NCBI RefSeq assembly: GCF_902148845.1
Contig: NW_021941230.1
Span: 324,501 to 388,500 of the forward strand
Reading direction: 5' to 3'
Source: Salarias fasciatus
Lineage: Eukaryota > Chordata > Actinopteri > Blenniiformes > Blenniidae
DNA length: 64,000 bases
Numbering within the stretch: the stretch's first letter is position 1; every line of letters starts with the position of its first letter. Both the position numbers and the translations under genes were made by a program. The notes beneath the pieces were generated by a model that saw only the letters and a list, made by a program, of their open reading frames with translations, ran no database searches and had not been told where the DNA came from. Below are positions 1-11,060 of the stretch, piece by piece.

Positions 1-51
1 CACGCCGGTCGCCGCCGCACCTTATCACTAGATGGCGCCATAACCCCATTA

Positions 52-440
52 TTGCAGTCTCCAGTGACAGACGGTGTTGCGCTCCCCAGCTCAGCCTGGG
101 TTCAGAGAACGGTATTGTGGGGTTACAGGCTTCAGTTTGCAGCCGTCCCCCCTCGTTTGTCTGGTTTAGTGCATTTTCCGGCGCGCGGAGAGTCAGCTCG
201 TGTTCTCCAGGAGGAAATTCACTCGCTATTGGAAAAGAGAGATGCGTGGTGCCTCCCGGACAATGTCAGAGCGGCTTTTATTCCCGGTATTTCCTGGTCC
301 CCAAACGAGGAGGGACCGAGATTTGCCCAATCCTGGATCTCCAGGCTCTGAATCTCCGGGGTCTCCTCCCGGTGGGACATGTTGGGAACACCTCCCCAGG
401 GAGGCGTCGAGCCTCCTCAGCTGGCTCCTCTTGAAGTGGA
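52..440 (+). mobile_element. DIRS-type retrotransposon fossil, reverse transcriptase start
   Basis: Translation of this stretch resembles the N-terminal part of the reverse transcriptase of DIRS-type (tyrosine-recombinase) retrotransposons: a lead-in with GLVHFPARGESA, a conserved helix with LQEEIHSLLEK, then a strand resembling SRYFLVPKRGG and a PILDL motif. Only this short part of pol is in the window; the rest is cut off by the window start and by the LINE fragment that follows. It is broken, with at least two breaks, so it is a fossil. It lies just outside palindrome 1 and has no counterpart at the other end. Confidence 0.55.
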
Positions 441-490
441 GGAGTAGAGACTCTACTCCGAGCTCCTCCCTGGTGACTGAACTCCTCACC
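352..490 (-). mobile_element. RTE-like LINE 3' fragment
   Basis: On the minus strand this matches, with differences, the 3' coding part of the LINE at 21,840-23,085 (the stretch encoding SSVTREELGVE... and PGEVF.ACPTGRRP). It is a short, internally deleted fragment abutting the DIRS relic, and is non-functional. Confidence 0.7.
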
Positions 491-575
491 CAATCCTTAC
501 CCCCTCCAGCCCCTGGCTGCACACAGAGACTGGACGGCCCTTGGGCCCCAGAGTCCGGCAGATCAAAAGCCTTGC

Positions 576-646
576 TGCATTGGCCGGGAATCGAACCCGG
601 GCCTCCCGCGTGGCAGGCGAGAATTCTACCACTGAACCACCAATGC
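576..646 (-). tRNA. tRNA-Gly (GCC)
   Basis: A 71-nt cloverleaf starting GCATTGGTGG and ending CCAATGCA. The acceptor stem pairs GCATTGG with CCAATGC. Box A (TGGTTCAGTGG) and box B (GGTTCGATTCC) are both intact. The anticodon loop CTGCCACG gives GCC. No intron. It matches the copy at 16,045-16,115. Confidence 0.95.
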
Positions 647-778
647 TGACATGTGGGCAAAATTCCTCCCTGAGAAGACATCTGCTCCCACTGCTGAACT
701 CTGTGAGCCCCTCCCCCACACTGTGACCTTTACTCCTCCGGTCACAGAGGTTGGACTCACCGTGAAGCAAGGCACCTC

Positions 779-850
779 TCCTCGTTAGTATAGTGGTGAG
801 TATCCCCGCCTGTCACGCGGGAGACCGGGGTTCAATTCCCCGACGGGGAG
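779..850 (+). tRNA. tRNA-Asp (GTC)
   Basis: A 72-nt tRNA-Asp starting TCCTCGTTAG and ending CGACGGGGAG. The acceptor stem TCCTCGT pairs with ACGGGGA (wobble pairs), box B is GGTTCAATTCC, and the anticodon loop CTGTCACG gives GTC. It looks functional. Its mirror copy is 15,841-15,912. Confidence 0.94.
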
Positions 851-1537
851 TGTCTTTCCTTTTCACGGATCACAGCCGACTTCCTCCAGCAGTCATCAAG
901 CCGGGATGAACAGCAGAGTGGAGATCTGCTGCAAACCATCAGATGGTGATCAGCTGCTTGTAGTGAGAGAGGAACGTCCAGAGTGGAGTGACTGTCATTC
1001 AGGAAAGAGGGTTCCTTCTGGATCTGGTTCTGAGTAGATTTTAATCCCAGGTGGATCCACTGCAGTCCTTTGTTCACACTGTTCTGAATCAGGGAGTCTG
1101 GGTGTTTTTTTTCTGTTTCATTCAGAATATCTGGGTTTTCAGGTTAGGGTTGTAACAATTCATCTGTTTTTTTCAAAAGCAATACTGTCACTACGCTCTA
1201 TAAGGTCACGGGCAGATAGGCACCTATCAGCAGGGTGATTAACAGACAGAACATAGCCTCCCCGCACTGGACACCAATGTCCAAAGATTGTCTCTCCAGT
1301 TTTTGCAGTCACAAAACCTGACCTCAGATTATTTCACCACAGTGACCCAAGTTTGCCCTTTTTAAAAACCTTCCTAGTTCCTGTAACCCATCTACTAGGG
1401 TCCAGCTGCAGTTGCAGGCCCTCCAAAACATGGCGGCAAGTATAGGTTGGATATACTTGAACCCGTCACTTCCTCCTGGTTCCTGTATCCTGTAGTGGTA
1501 GTCTGTCACTACTTTCTAGTTTTTGCAGTTCATCTGT

Positions 1538-1610
1538 ACTTCCTGGTTCCAGAACCCCGTCAGTACTTCCTGGTTCCAGAACCCTGTCAGTACTTCCGGG
1601 TTCTGGTAGC
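1538..1610 (+). repeat. 27-bp minisatellite, left arm copy
   Basis: Tandem 27-bp unit beginning ACTTCCTGGTTCCAG. Two good copies are followed by a diverged third. The right-arm counterpart (about 15,045-15,160) has four good copies. Confidence 0.85.
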
Positions 1611-1757
1611 CTGTTACAACTTCTCGGTTCCAGTCACCCATCACTACTTGCAGAGCCTCCAGCTTGGCAGCAGAAAATTTCCTACTGTTCATGTCACTGA
1701 GAGATCCAGGTGTTCAATGACCAGGCAGTCATGTCCAGGATGAGCAGCTCAGCTCTG

Positions 1758-1828
1758 TTGTTTGCAGAAGCCAGAGCATCAGTGTCATAATGTGAAGGTC
1801 AGGAGGTCGAGCCTCACACAGGCCAGAA
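1758..1828 (+). pseudogene. Degenerate tRNA-Met (CAT) remnant
   Basis: The stretch containing TCAGTGTCATAATGTGAAGG and GTCGAGCCTCACACAGGCC aligns to the anticodon arm, T arm and 3' acceptor of elongator tRNA-Met (intact-type copy at 16,569-16,641). The 5' acceptor and D arm are too altered to fold, so this is a pseudogene. The mirror copy is about 14,822-14,893. Confidence 0.6.
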
Positions 1829-1919
1829 GTTCTCAGAGCAAGTAAGCAGCTAGCATGTGTGTTCATCAGGTGAGACCAAAAGACCAAGACTTTGTTGGTG
1901 GGGAGGACAGATTGCTGGG

Positions 1920-2045
1920 CCATGGTCTCTGGGCCATGGTCTCTGGGCCATGGTCTCTGGGCCATGGTCTCTGGGCCATGGTCTCTGGGCCATGGTCTCT
2001 GGGCCATGGTCTCTGGGCCATGGTCTCTGGGCCATGGTCTCATGC
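1920..2045 (+). repeat. 14-bp minisatellite, left arm copy
   Basis: Nine tandem copies of CCATGGTCTCTGGG, the last ending CTCATG. Apparent ORFs across it are repeat artefacts. The right-arm copy (14,611-14,725) has eight units. Confidence 0.93.
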
Positions 2046-2104
2046 TAGTGTTTGCATCCCAGCCTGTCACACAGCAGACCAGGGTTCAATTCCCTGATGA
2101 CGAA
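2041..2104 (+). pseudogene. Degenerate tRNA-Asp remnant
   Basis: Lines up with tRNA-Asp over its whole length: CTAGTGTTTGCATCCCAGCC, then CTGTCAC in the anticodon loop, then AGGGTTCAATTCCCTGA. The acceptor stem and D arm no longer pair. It directly follows the 14-bp minisatellite. The mirror copy is 14,547-14,610. Confidence 0.7.
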
Positions 2105-2288
2105 TGTCACCTTTTCTTAAGGGATCTGCTTTGCACTGCTTCCTGTCCATCACTGTATCTCATGTTGTCTTCTGGTCACACTGTCCTGCTCTGAAGACCG
2201 CCACACTCCAGGAAGTCCGCAGGGCCGAGCTCCAACAGTCATGATGGACTGGAAGAAGACCAACCTTGATCTGTCAAAAGAGGAGGCA

Positions 2289-2360
2289 CTCCCCGTCGGG
2301 GAATTGAACCCCGGTCTCCCGCGTAACAGGCGGGGATACTCACCACTATACTAACGAGGA
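2289..2360 (-). tRNA. tRNA-Asp body with GTT (Asn) anticodon
   Basis: A 72-nt gene identical in plan to the window's tRNA-Asp genes (TCCTCGTTAG...CGACGGGGAG, intact box A, box B and stems). Its anticodon loop reads CTGTTACG, so the anticodon is GTT rather than GTC. The mirror copy at 14,291-14,362 keeps GTC. One C-to-T change at position 36 would make it decode Asn codons while keeping the Asp body. It may be an identity-shifted gene or an early pseudogene. Confidence 0.88.
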
Positions 2361-2578
2361 GAGGTGCCTTGCTCCATGGTGAGTCCAACCTGTGTGACCG
2401 GAGGAGTAAAGGTGACAGTGTGGGGGAGGGGCTCAGACTTCAGCTGTTGGACCAGAGGTCTTCTCAATAGATTTTAATCCCAGGTGGATCCACAACAGTA
2501 CTTTGTTTGTTCACAGTGTTCTAAATCAGGAAGTCTGGGTCTTTTTTGTTTTTTCCAATTTCATTCACGGAATTTGGG

Positions 2579-2602
2579 TGTTAGGGTTAGGGTTAGGGTT
2601 AG
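2579..2602 (+). repeat. Short telomere-like (TTAGGG)n tract
   Basis: About four TTAGGG-type units in the left arm, mirrored at 14,047-14,071. Too short to be a true interstitial telomere. Confidence 0.8.
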
Positions 2603-2982
2603 CAGCTGATATGTGTTTGTGGCTCGCTGCAGAAAGATCATTGCTGCTGTCATTATGTGATTGATGAAAAAATGATTAGATTAGTGTTATTTTAACTCTC
2701 ACCTGAAGATTGTTCTGCCTGTTTTTGGATGGTGGGAAGAAACCCACTCATTCTCTGATCTGCTCTCTCGGGGTTTCACTGCCATAGTATTAGCATGGAT
2801 TAAACAGTCAACCAAACCCTTTTGAGATAAGGAAGATGAGTCGCCCTGCTGCGTTAATGACTTGGTGAGTGACTGAAAAGTGTTATGTTTTATGGGGTAC
2901 CTTTACAGACAAACTTGACATGCATTACTGGATTATGGATTTAACAGCAAAGTAATCTTTCAGGTTGTGCTGTAAAAACTCC

Positions 2983-3016
2983 TGCCCCGTGTGAGGTTCG
3001 AACTCACAACCTTCAG
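2983..3016 (-). pseudogene. tRNA-Met 3' half fragment
   Basis: The minus strand reads CTGAAGG, a T arm (GTTCGAAC) and CACACGGGGCA, the 3' half of elongator tRNA-Met. Homology with the full gene at 16,569 continues into the 3' flank (GGAGTTTTTACAGCACAAC), so this is a truncated duplicate of that locus. Confidence 0.85.
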
Positions 3017-3067
3017 TATTCACCTTATTCAGCTCTGCCCATTTTCCAAGGGGCGAGACTTCCGGTT

Positions 3068-3590
3068 TTGAGGAGCACTTCCGGTGACATTGTAATAGCG
3101 GTGTTTACAACTGAGAAAGTGTTGTGGGAAGAAACGAAAACCTCTTTAAAAAACACAAATGGATGGAGTCTGACTCATCCGCCACTTAGTACAGAGTGGG
3201 GGGATGACATGAACAAGTGGCCACAGGTCATGTACGGCGATATTTTTTTTTTGTGTTGTCTCTTGGCGTGGATGGCTCAGCTATGAGGAATTATAAGAGC
3301 ACTGAAGACTATCAATATTTGGACAGGAAACGTGCAAACACATATATTAATAAATACACAATGAATACTTTGGATTAATTTGATCAGTTGTTTCAGCCCC
3401 CTTTACAAATGGAAGGGACTTGGGCTTGAAACTGTTTATAGTTTAAAGAAAAAAAGTATGGATGATATTATATGTCAAGCCGAAAGATTTATGGCCCCCC
3501 AATAAACCCCTCCCCTCGCCATTTGTCCACCATTTGTCCAGCGTATGTCCACTGCGCATTTGTCCCCCCCCCCCCCCAAACTTCCTTCCG
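3068..3590 (+). other. Arm sequence without recognised gene
   Basis: A 72-codon open frame at 3,068-3,286 is kept in the other arm but matches nothing I recognise. The rest is A/T-rich with a C-run near 3,566. No gene is supported. Confidence 0.4.
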
Positions 3591-4620
3591 TCTGAGGTCT
3601 TTTGAAGTTTTTACGACGGGTTAGGTGTTGACACATCTGAAGGGATGAGTAGGAGCCAGACAGACGGTTAGAGGGGGGTGAATTTATATTGTACTTAGAG
3701 ATGGCGGAGAAACGTGTTATGAAGAGGTTATATTACAAGCCGAGACATCCTGGTAGTTTCGGCGGGGTAGAAAGAAAGAAAGTTAGGGTGGAAGATGTGA
3801 AAGACTTTTTTATCATCTCAAGACACCTATACTCTGCATAAACCGGCTGGGGTACATTTTCCAAGGAACAGAGTTTTTGTTACAAGACCTCTCAAACAGT
3901 TTCAGGCAGACCTTTGCGATATGCGAGCATTAGCGGATGAAAATGACGGGTATAGTTATTTACTCACGGTCATCGATGTGTTTTCGAAATTAGCGTACGT
4001 GCGAGCTTTGAGAAAGAAGACTGCAGCTGAGGTGGTGTCTGCCTTTGAATCCGTCTTTCGTGAGAGCCAGACGCCTGAAAAACTACAGACTGATGCAGGA
4101 AGAGAATTTTTCAACAAAAGTTTCAAGATTCTGATGAGGAAACACAACATCATACATTATGCCACAGCCAGTGATCTAAAAGCCTGCGTGGTTGAAAGAT
4201 TTAACCGAACGCTAAAGACTAGAATTTCACTGCTAAGAACACTAGACGGTACGTGGAAGTCCTACCAGACTTAGTAAAAAGCTATAACAACACTCACCAC
4301 AGCAGTATAAAAATGCACCCGGTTGATGTGACAAAGGGCCTTCAAGTGTTTCACAATCTGTACGGTACGCCTACACCACGAGACAAGAGAAAAAAAAAAA
4401 TAAAGACAGGATTTAAGGTCGGCGATGTTGTCAGAATATCCAAGTTGCGAGGGGTCTTCGATAAAAAAATACGAACAGAGTTTCACGGATGAAGTATTTA
4501 CGGTGTCAGAATGCATTGTGCGTACTCCGCCGGTATATAAACTCAAAGATTATGACGGGGAAGTGATCGAAGGTTCATTCTGTGAACCGGAGCTGCAGAA
4601 AGGGAAAAAATAGACTCATT
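3590..4620 (+). mobile_element. Polinton/Maverick fossil, integrase
   Basis: Translation shows a retroviral-type integrase of the Polinton/Maverick kind: a leader with VHFPRNRVFVTRPLKQFQAD, the core with TVIDVFSKLAYVRALRKKTA and LQTDAGREFF, a third catalytic region VVERFNRTLKTR, and a C-terminal chromodomain-like tail with PPVYKLKDYDGEVIEGSF. Only the integrase part is visible; no capsid, polymerase, protease or packaging ATPase was seen nearby. It is broken, with a few breaks, and is therefore a fossil. The same breaks are shared by the mirror copy at 12,040-13,050, so it decayed before the palindrome formed or the arms have been homogenised since. Confidence 0.8.
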
Positions 4621-5640
4621 AACATTTAACTCATTAGCATTTCTCAATCATACAATTTTCAAACAGTCTGTTAGATATTACATTTTACTACAAACAGATA
4701 TGTCCAGGTGTCTGTAGCACTTTAGATGGTTATATGACCTTTTTAAAGCTCTCCAGAGTTGAACCTAAAAATTATGATCTAAACAAGAAACTCAGGTTTT
4801 ATCTTAACATATAAAGCAGACAATCAAAAGTGTTACTATTTGTGACCTGAAGATAACCAAATCTGCTCCTAACTTGAAATTTTAAGTTACTGCTCTCAAA
4901 ACTTTGAAACATGTCGTGTCCTTTGTGATAAGCATCGTGAAATTCTCTGATATTTCCCAGTTAACGTGATCACTGGAAAACCTTCACATCCACCCAAATT
5001 CTAATATATAGATCTGAAAATACAACTCAAAAGGAGGGAAAGTTTTTAAAAAAGTGTATAAAATACAAGAAAAGGTATGAATGAATAGTAAAATCATTCA
5101 AAGACAGAGTCTCATTCTAAGTATTCAAAATGAAGCCACACAAACTTAATCAGGAAGCGTAGACACGCGCTTGAATAAAAAACAGAATAACTGGTTGATA
5201 ATTTTCACAAACTCAAATTCAATTTTCTGTATAAGAGACAATAATGATGATGTTGCTGATGTACGCCAAACAAAACCGAGTCAGCAGGTCATGTCAGCTT
5301 TGAAAGCTGCTGTCTCACAGCTGCAGCGTAGACGGTTGGACTGTCTGAAAAAAAAACAAACAACGTTAATCTTGCAAAGCGATATTGTTGGTCACAGAAG
5401 GTGAAACTAAACAAATCCTATGTATTCCTGTGTACAGCAGAATACAAATACACAACTGTGTACCATTTCACTCTGGCTGCTATTGATACTAAGATAGCAT
5501 TAACATCTGGTACAACCGGAGTTAAAGGAATGACGCTGAAATGTATTTATTTTTCCTCGGGTCCTGTGCAAATCTGTACTTCTTTGTTCCTGGTTTCAAA
5601 AATGGGGTTTATTGGTGTGGGGTTTGGAGACAGACATGAC
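4620..5640. other. Arm sequence, no recognised gene
   Basis: A/T-rich DNA. Open frames at 5,171-5,404 and 5,401-5,664 are conserved in the other arm (11,056-11,481) but show no family I recognise. They may be further decayed pieces of the flanking virus-like elements. Confidence 0.35.
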
Positions 5641-8560
5641 ACTCCTCGTTTCAGCATTGTTTGAACCACTGGCCTGATCCCCAGTTCTTTTTCCTTTGAT
5701 AAGAGATACTGTTTAACTCAAACAGGATATTTCGCATAGTTAATTGTTGCTTGATAAGGTTCCACAGCCAGCAGTCCTACATGATTTGCAAATACAGATT
5801 TTCTTCTCCTTTCGAATTAATCCACAGAAACATTACCAAAGAACACAATATGACAAGCCCATGTAAGAGCAGCATTATATAAGAACAAAGAAAGAACAAA
5901 ATGAAGTGCTTAGTTTAAGAAACATATACAAACATCAGCTTTACATACCTTCTCCTGTAGCAATTTCTTTTCTGAACAGTCTCAACCAGCTGCACAAGAA
6001 ACAGAATTTCAACTCAATATACATTTTCTCACTCTTTTTCTACTCTGACAGACAGTAATCACTCCGTACTGCAGTTTGCGCCGCTGTTTTAGGTGGTGTA
6101 AAGATTTGTTGTGCGTCAACTCTTGCCTGTATCTTGTTTATAGCACTCCCTACATATAACGTGACTCTGTAGCTCGTCTGATACTTTAAAACTGAACCAT
6201 CTTTGAATTACTGAGCCACTGTTTTTTCTTTTTATTCTTTTACTGAATGGGGTTTTTATTGGGGTGTTGTTTGGGACACACATGGCACAATGACTCCTCG
6301 TTTCAGCAGTGATTGAACCACTGGTCTGATCACCATTTCTTTTTCCTCTGATCAGGGATACTGTTTTAACAAACAGGATATTCCGCATAGTTAATTGTTG
6401 CTTGATAAGGTTCCATATCCAGCAGTCCTACATGATTTGCGTGCTGCGTCCATAATTTAGATGGAGCAGACGCTCAAACTGACGGAGGTTGTAACAACAC
6501 ATCCAGCTGAATGAACCTCTGCTTTCGTTGTATTTTGCAGGATTTTAATGAACACAAATGCAAGGTGTCCTCATCATACGACCAAACAATAACATTTTAG
6601 TTGCTATCTTCATCATCTGGTTGTCTATGAAGAAACTGGTAACAAATGTCAAGCATTTTAGTCCCCGTACTGTCCCAGTGATCACTTGTAACTGCACTTT
6701 GAAGTTTTTACGATGGGTTAGGTGTTGAAGAGATGAGTAGGAGCAAGACAGACGGATAGAGGGGGGTGAATTTATATTGTACTTAGAGATGGCAGAAAAG
6801 CGTGCCATGAAGAAAGTCAGCGTGGAAGATGTGAAAGATTTTTTATCATCTCAAGACTCCTATACTCTGCATAAACCAACTAGGGTACATTTTCCAAGGA
6901 ACAGAGTTTTTGTTACAAGACCTCTCAAACAGTTTCAGGCAGACCTTTGCGATAGGAAGACGGGCTCACCTTTCCTCCTCTCCTCTCTTTCATCATCTGG
7001 TTGTGTATGAAGAAACTGGTAACAAATGTCAAGCATTTTAGTCACTGACCCAATGATCATTTGTAACTGCACCGATGAATGGTTCAATGTTTCCGTGCAC
7101 ATCTTTTAATAATAACATCAGTCCCTCTGGAGAGAGACAAACAATATTTGTGGACTTGCTACTCTGTCCGAGAATGGTTTATCTACTGGTCTGCTTGACA
7201 GGATGCTAATGTTCTGATTCCCTCTATTGTGAACAGTCAAGTCACCACATCAACATTTAGCAAAACAGAGGCTGCTTTCTGCCAAACAGGGAAATATTGG
7301 CCTACCGTCTGATGTATGTTTGGAATGTTTTACTGTTACTCACTCTGGAGCACAAATTCTATATAATATTAATTTTGATAGCATATCTTTTTCCTAATAA
7401 TGAAAACATTTCTAAATCACAAACACATGTTGAAATTTCCAGCCATCTCTCTCGACCGGTAACAGTTTTGACAGCGGTTCTCTTGGTGGGACACCAGAAA
7501 TGCTGACAGTCTGAACAGTGTCATTACTTAATGGACAGTATATCTCCTGCTGATGAATACAAGAGAGAAATGCACCTACATTTCCGAGAAACTTTTCTGG
7601 TTTCCCTTTAATGTTTAAACAAATCTTTGGTATTTTATACCGGTGTATCTGAAACTTGTGCCTGAATAACCATCATTATTATTATTTGATCACCGTCAGC
7701 GTCCCAGTTCTGTCGGCCTCTTCATTGTGTAGAAGTTTTTCTCCACAGAAAGGAAACTGCTCTCTGTTCTGGTGTAATGTTTGTCTTTGGTACTTGTTGA
7801 GTTTTGGCCTTGATTCAACACTTGTGGCACTCCGGAGGGTCTAGCTACTTTAGCTTCATCTCTTTTTCTTTTCCTTTGCTCACAGTCTCTGGTAATGGCA
7901 TGCATCACTGAGGTTTCTTCCCCCTTGCCAGTGTTTGATCATTAGTATTATTATAATAACGTCGGCCCCTAAATCGTCGTTGATTTGGTCTCATCCTGTC
8001 TCGTCCTCATCCTCTGAAGCCTGGTTGTGTTGATACAAACGGTCTATACTCTCCCAGAGTTGTGTACAGCATGAATGTTAGATTTTTCTTTTTTTTTTTT
8101 TTGATTTGCAAACAATCCAGTTGCATCTAATCCTCTAGTCCTTTTCCGTAATCCCACAGGACTCATTGAAAACACGTCTGGGGCTGCTAATTCTTTAAAG
8201 TATCAGCATCCTGTGTTCCCAGTCCATTAATGATCATTGACACAAAGAAAGGTTCAGCTTTATGCGACACTTTTAATTCTGCCTTTTCTTTCCAACATTT
8301 AAGAAATCTTTCTGCATATTCAGACACCTGTTCATCAGTCCGTTTCTTACAGTGAAGTACCCGTGTTATCACATCTGCTAAAGTAAGAAGCTTTTCCATA
8401 ACTTTGTCATGTATCGTTCACCATAAAGTCCACTCATTAGAGAACAGGAATTCCAGAGTAGTTTTTCAGCATGATCTATTTGCACAGGGGGGTTACTGAC
8501 TCCATCGTAAGAATAAAGATTGCTTCACTAAGGAGCAGGAAATGGCTGTAGTACAGGCCT
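5640..8560 (-). mobile_element. Endogenous retrovirus-like fossil, gag and pol pieces
   Basis: On the minus strand, gag-like sequence at about 8,400-7,690 (a capsid-type stretch with DEQVSEYAERFLKCWKEKA, then a nucleocapsid-like stretch) is followed downstream by two copies of the lead-in to reverse transcriptase (about 6,440-6,250 and 5,790-5,640) with the motif RPVVQSLLKRGV. Order and strand fit one ERV of the gamma/epsilon-like fish type. No LTRs or envelope were recognised. It is heavily broken with many breaks and looks old. The pol pieces lie in the palindrome arm; the gag piece lies in the unique spacer. Confidence 0.5.
6690..6970 (+). mobile_element. Second Polinton integrase leader fragment
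   Basis: Repeats the start of the integrase relic at 3,590-3,930 (upstream flank and first coding block) in direct orientation. It is a truncated fossil piece forming the inner edge of the left arm. The mirror copy is 9,701-9,960. Confidence 0.75.
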
Positions 8561-9700
8561 GCAAGAATGCCCCAGAATACAACTGGCCCCCAAAAAACAG
8601 CAAAACGGGTCGATACTCAGATGCTTTAAAGAACATTCTGTGAGAAGACACGGAACGAGGGAATCTAATCTAACTTATCTCTTTCATCCGTTAGTCAACT
8701 TCTCTGATTGACCTGACCAGACTAAATACACATTGGGAAAAAACTCTGTGGAAAACCACAAAAGCGTCAACTGACGCAAACAAATGGCTTTAGCACCTCT
8801 GCATGGTGAGGCTGCAAGGCCTTGTTTGCACTCACTTCCAGAATCAGCACCTGTAGCTTCAAACACTCACAGCCAGACTGAGCGTCTCCACAGGCCTGAT
8901 GTGCTTCTCACCTCCAGAGAATCGTCAGCGTCCAAGTTCCTTCAACTTCCTCAAATCAGACACAAAATACGCGTCTCTCTGCTTTTCTTCACCGAGACAG
9001 GACGCCACACTGTCAAATGACTTCCTCAGATCAGAACACACACACACACACTTACGGTTGGGTCGTAAATGGTTCGTCAGATGAGGGCAGGTCGATGAAG
9101 GGGGGTAGAATGCTTTTTTCAACCACCGTTTTGTCAGTCATGTTTTTTTCAGAAACACTGAGAAAACCAGATTCTTTTGTTGTTGTTTTATTTAAAAAAA
9201 CACACACACAAAGCAATTTTTCTACCAAGCAGGAGGGAAGAAGGATTACTATTGCAACAACACATCATCAGTAGGGTAAAACTAACATGTCTCATGACGG
9301 ACATGAAACTAAAAAGGTACAAGAACACACAAATTAAAGTTTCTTTAAAATTAAGAACAGTATGCCCAGCTACAAAGAAATGATGACATGCAAAACAAAA
9401 AATAAGATTAGATGGAAAAAACAATACTGAACACATCAGGACAGCTCCAGGCCTGCCTCAGTTCTCATTCCAGCATTCTTTCACAATTCCAAGCTCACCA
9501 ATTTTCACAACATCCAGCCCGATCAGATTGTCGTACACATCTGCACAAGTTTCCACAAACTTTTCTTTGGATCTCATCTCTCTCAGCAACGTCTCTGCCA
9601 CAGTTTTGACTCGCACATCGTCGATTTTAATGTTGCGCATGAATAACAAACATTGAATAGCAGGAATGAAACGGTCGGTACACAGTTTTTCCATCAGACG
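6971..9700. other. Palindrome 1 spacer
   Basis: 2.7 kb of unique DNA between the arms. It holds the ERV gag fossil (about 7,690-8,560) and, at 7,000-7,075, a direct repeat of arm sequence at 6,605-6,690. At 8,560-9,450 I see short CA tracts and no supported gene. Confidence 0.75.
9458..9700 (-). other. Open stretch of unknown family at right inner junction
   Basis: About 80 open codons on the minus strand, rich in charged and hydrophobic residues (for example RFIPAIQCLLFMRN and ETCADVYDNLIGLDVVKIGE), ending in a stop at 9,458. They begin exactly where homology with the left arm ends and share a frame with the arm sequence before them. I do not recognise the family. It may be an exon of a host gene or an unfamiliar part of the nearby element. 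Confidence 0.35.
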
Positions 9701-9960
9701 GTGAGCCCGTCTTCCTATCGCAAAGGTCTGCCTGAAACTGTTTGAGAGGTCTTGTAACAAAAACTCTGTTCCTTGGAAAATGTACCCTAGCCGGTTTATG
9801 CAGAGTACAGGTGTCTTGAGATGATAAAAATCTTTCACATCTTCCACCCTGACTTTCTTCATGGCACGCTTTTCTGCCATCTCTAAGTACAATATAAATT
9901 CATCCCCTCTATCCGTCTGTCTTGCTCCTACTCATCTCTTCAACACCTAACCCATCGTAA
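9701..9960 (-). mobile_element. Polinton integrase leader fragment, right arm
   Basis: Mirror copy of 6,690-6,970. Truncated fossil. Confidence 0.7.
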
Positions 9961-10249
9961 AAACTTCAAAGTGCAGTTACAAGTGATCACTGGGACTAAA
10001 ATGCTTGACATTTGTTACCAGTTTCTTCATAGACAACCAGATGATGAAGATAGCAACTAAAATGTTATTGTTTGGTCGTATGATGAGGACACTTTGCATT
10101 TTTGTTCATTAAAATCCTGCAAAATACAACGAAAGCAGAGGTTCATTCAGCTGGATGTGTTGTTACAACCTCCGTCAGTTTGAGCGTCTGCTCCATCTAA
10201 ATTATGGACGCAGCACGCAAATCATGTAGGACTGCTGGATATGGAACCT

Positions 10250-11060
10250 TATCAAGCAACAATTAACTATGCGGAATATCCTGTTTGTTAAAACAGTATC
10301 CCTGATCAGAGGAAAAAGAAATGGGGTCAGACCAGTGGTTCAATCACTGCTGAAACAGGGAGTCATTGTGCCATGTGTGTCCCAAACAACACCCCAATAA
10401 AAATCCCATTCAGTTAAAGAAAAAAAAAAACAGTGGCTCAGTAATTCAGAGATGGTTCAGTTTTAAAGTATCAGACGAGCTACAGAGTCACGTTATATGT
10501 AGGGAGTGCTATAAACAAGATACAGGCAAGAGTTGACGCACAACAAATCTTTACACCACCTAAAACAGTGGAGCAAACTGAAGTACGGAGTGATTACTGT
10601 CTGTCAGAGTAGAAAAAGAGTGAGAAAATGTATATTGAGCTGATATTCTGTTTTCTTGTGCAGCTGGTTGAGACTGTTCAGAAAAGAAATTGCTACAGGA
10701 AAAGCTAACGTAAAGCTGATGATTGTATTTGTTTCTTAAATTAAGCACTTTATTTTGTTCTTTCTTTGTTCTTATATAATGCTGCTCTTACATGGGCTTG
10801 TCATATTGTGTTCTTTGGTAATGTTTCTGTGGATTTGTTCGAAAGGAGAAGAAAATCTGTATTTGCAAATCATGTAGGACTGCTGGCTGTGGAACCTTAT
10901 CAAGCAACAATTAACTATGCGAAATATCCTGTTTGAGTTAAACAGTATCTCTTATCAAAGGAAAAAGAACTGGGGATCAGACCAGTGGTTCAATCATTGC
11001 TGAAACGAGGAGTGTCATGTCTGTCTCCAAACACCACACCAATAAACCCCATTTTTTAAA
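10250..11060 (+). mobile_element. ERV pol fossil pieces, right arm
   Basis: Mirror copies of the two reverse-transcriptase lead-in pieces seen in the left arm. Broken and old. No gag is seen on this side of the spacer. Confidence 0.45.

Larger units (their letters stand above)
566..6970 (+). repeat. Palindrome 1, left arm
   Basis: This 6.4 kb arm is the inverted counterpart of 9,701-16,131. Landmarks appear in mirror order with near-identical sequence: tRNA-Gly 576 and 16,115; tRNA-Asp 779 and 15,912; 14-bp minisatellite 1,920 and 14,725; tRNA-Asp 2,289 and 14,362; ORF start 3,068 and 13,583; integrase relic 3,921 and 12,732. The mirror centre is near 8,325. Homology stops just outside the tRNA-Gly gene and, on the inner side, just after the integrase leader fragment. 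Confidence 0.93.

Noticed and set aside
1850-2097. Open frames with PWPRDHG or SGPWSLGHG repeats on both strands
   Set aside because: They arise on both strands and in several frames from the 14-bp tandem repeat.
2579-2602. True interstitial telomere
   Set aside because: Only about four units; too short to claim a fusion or telomere origin.
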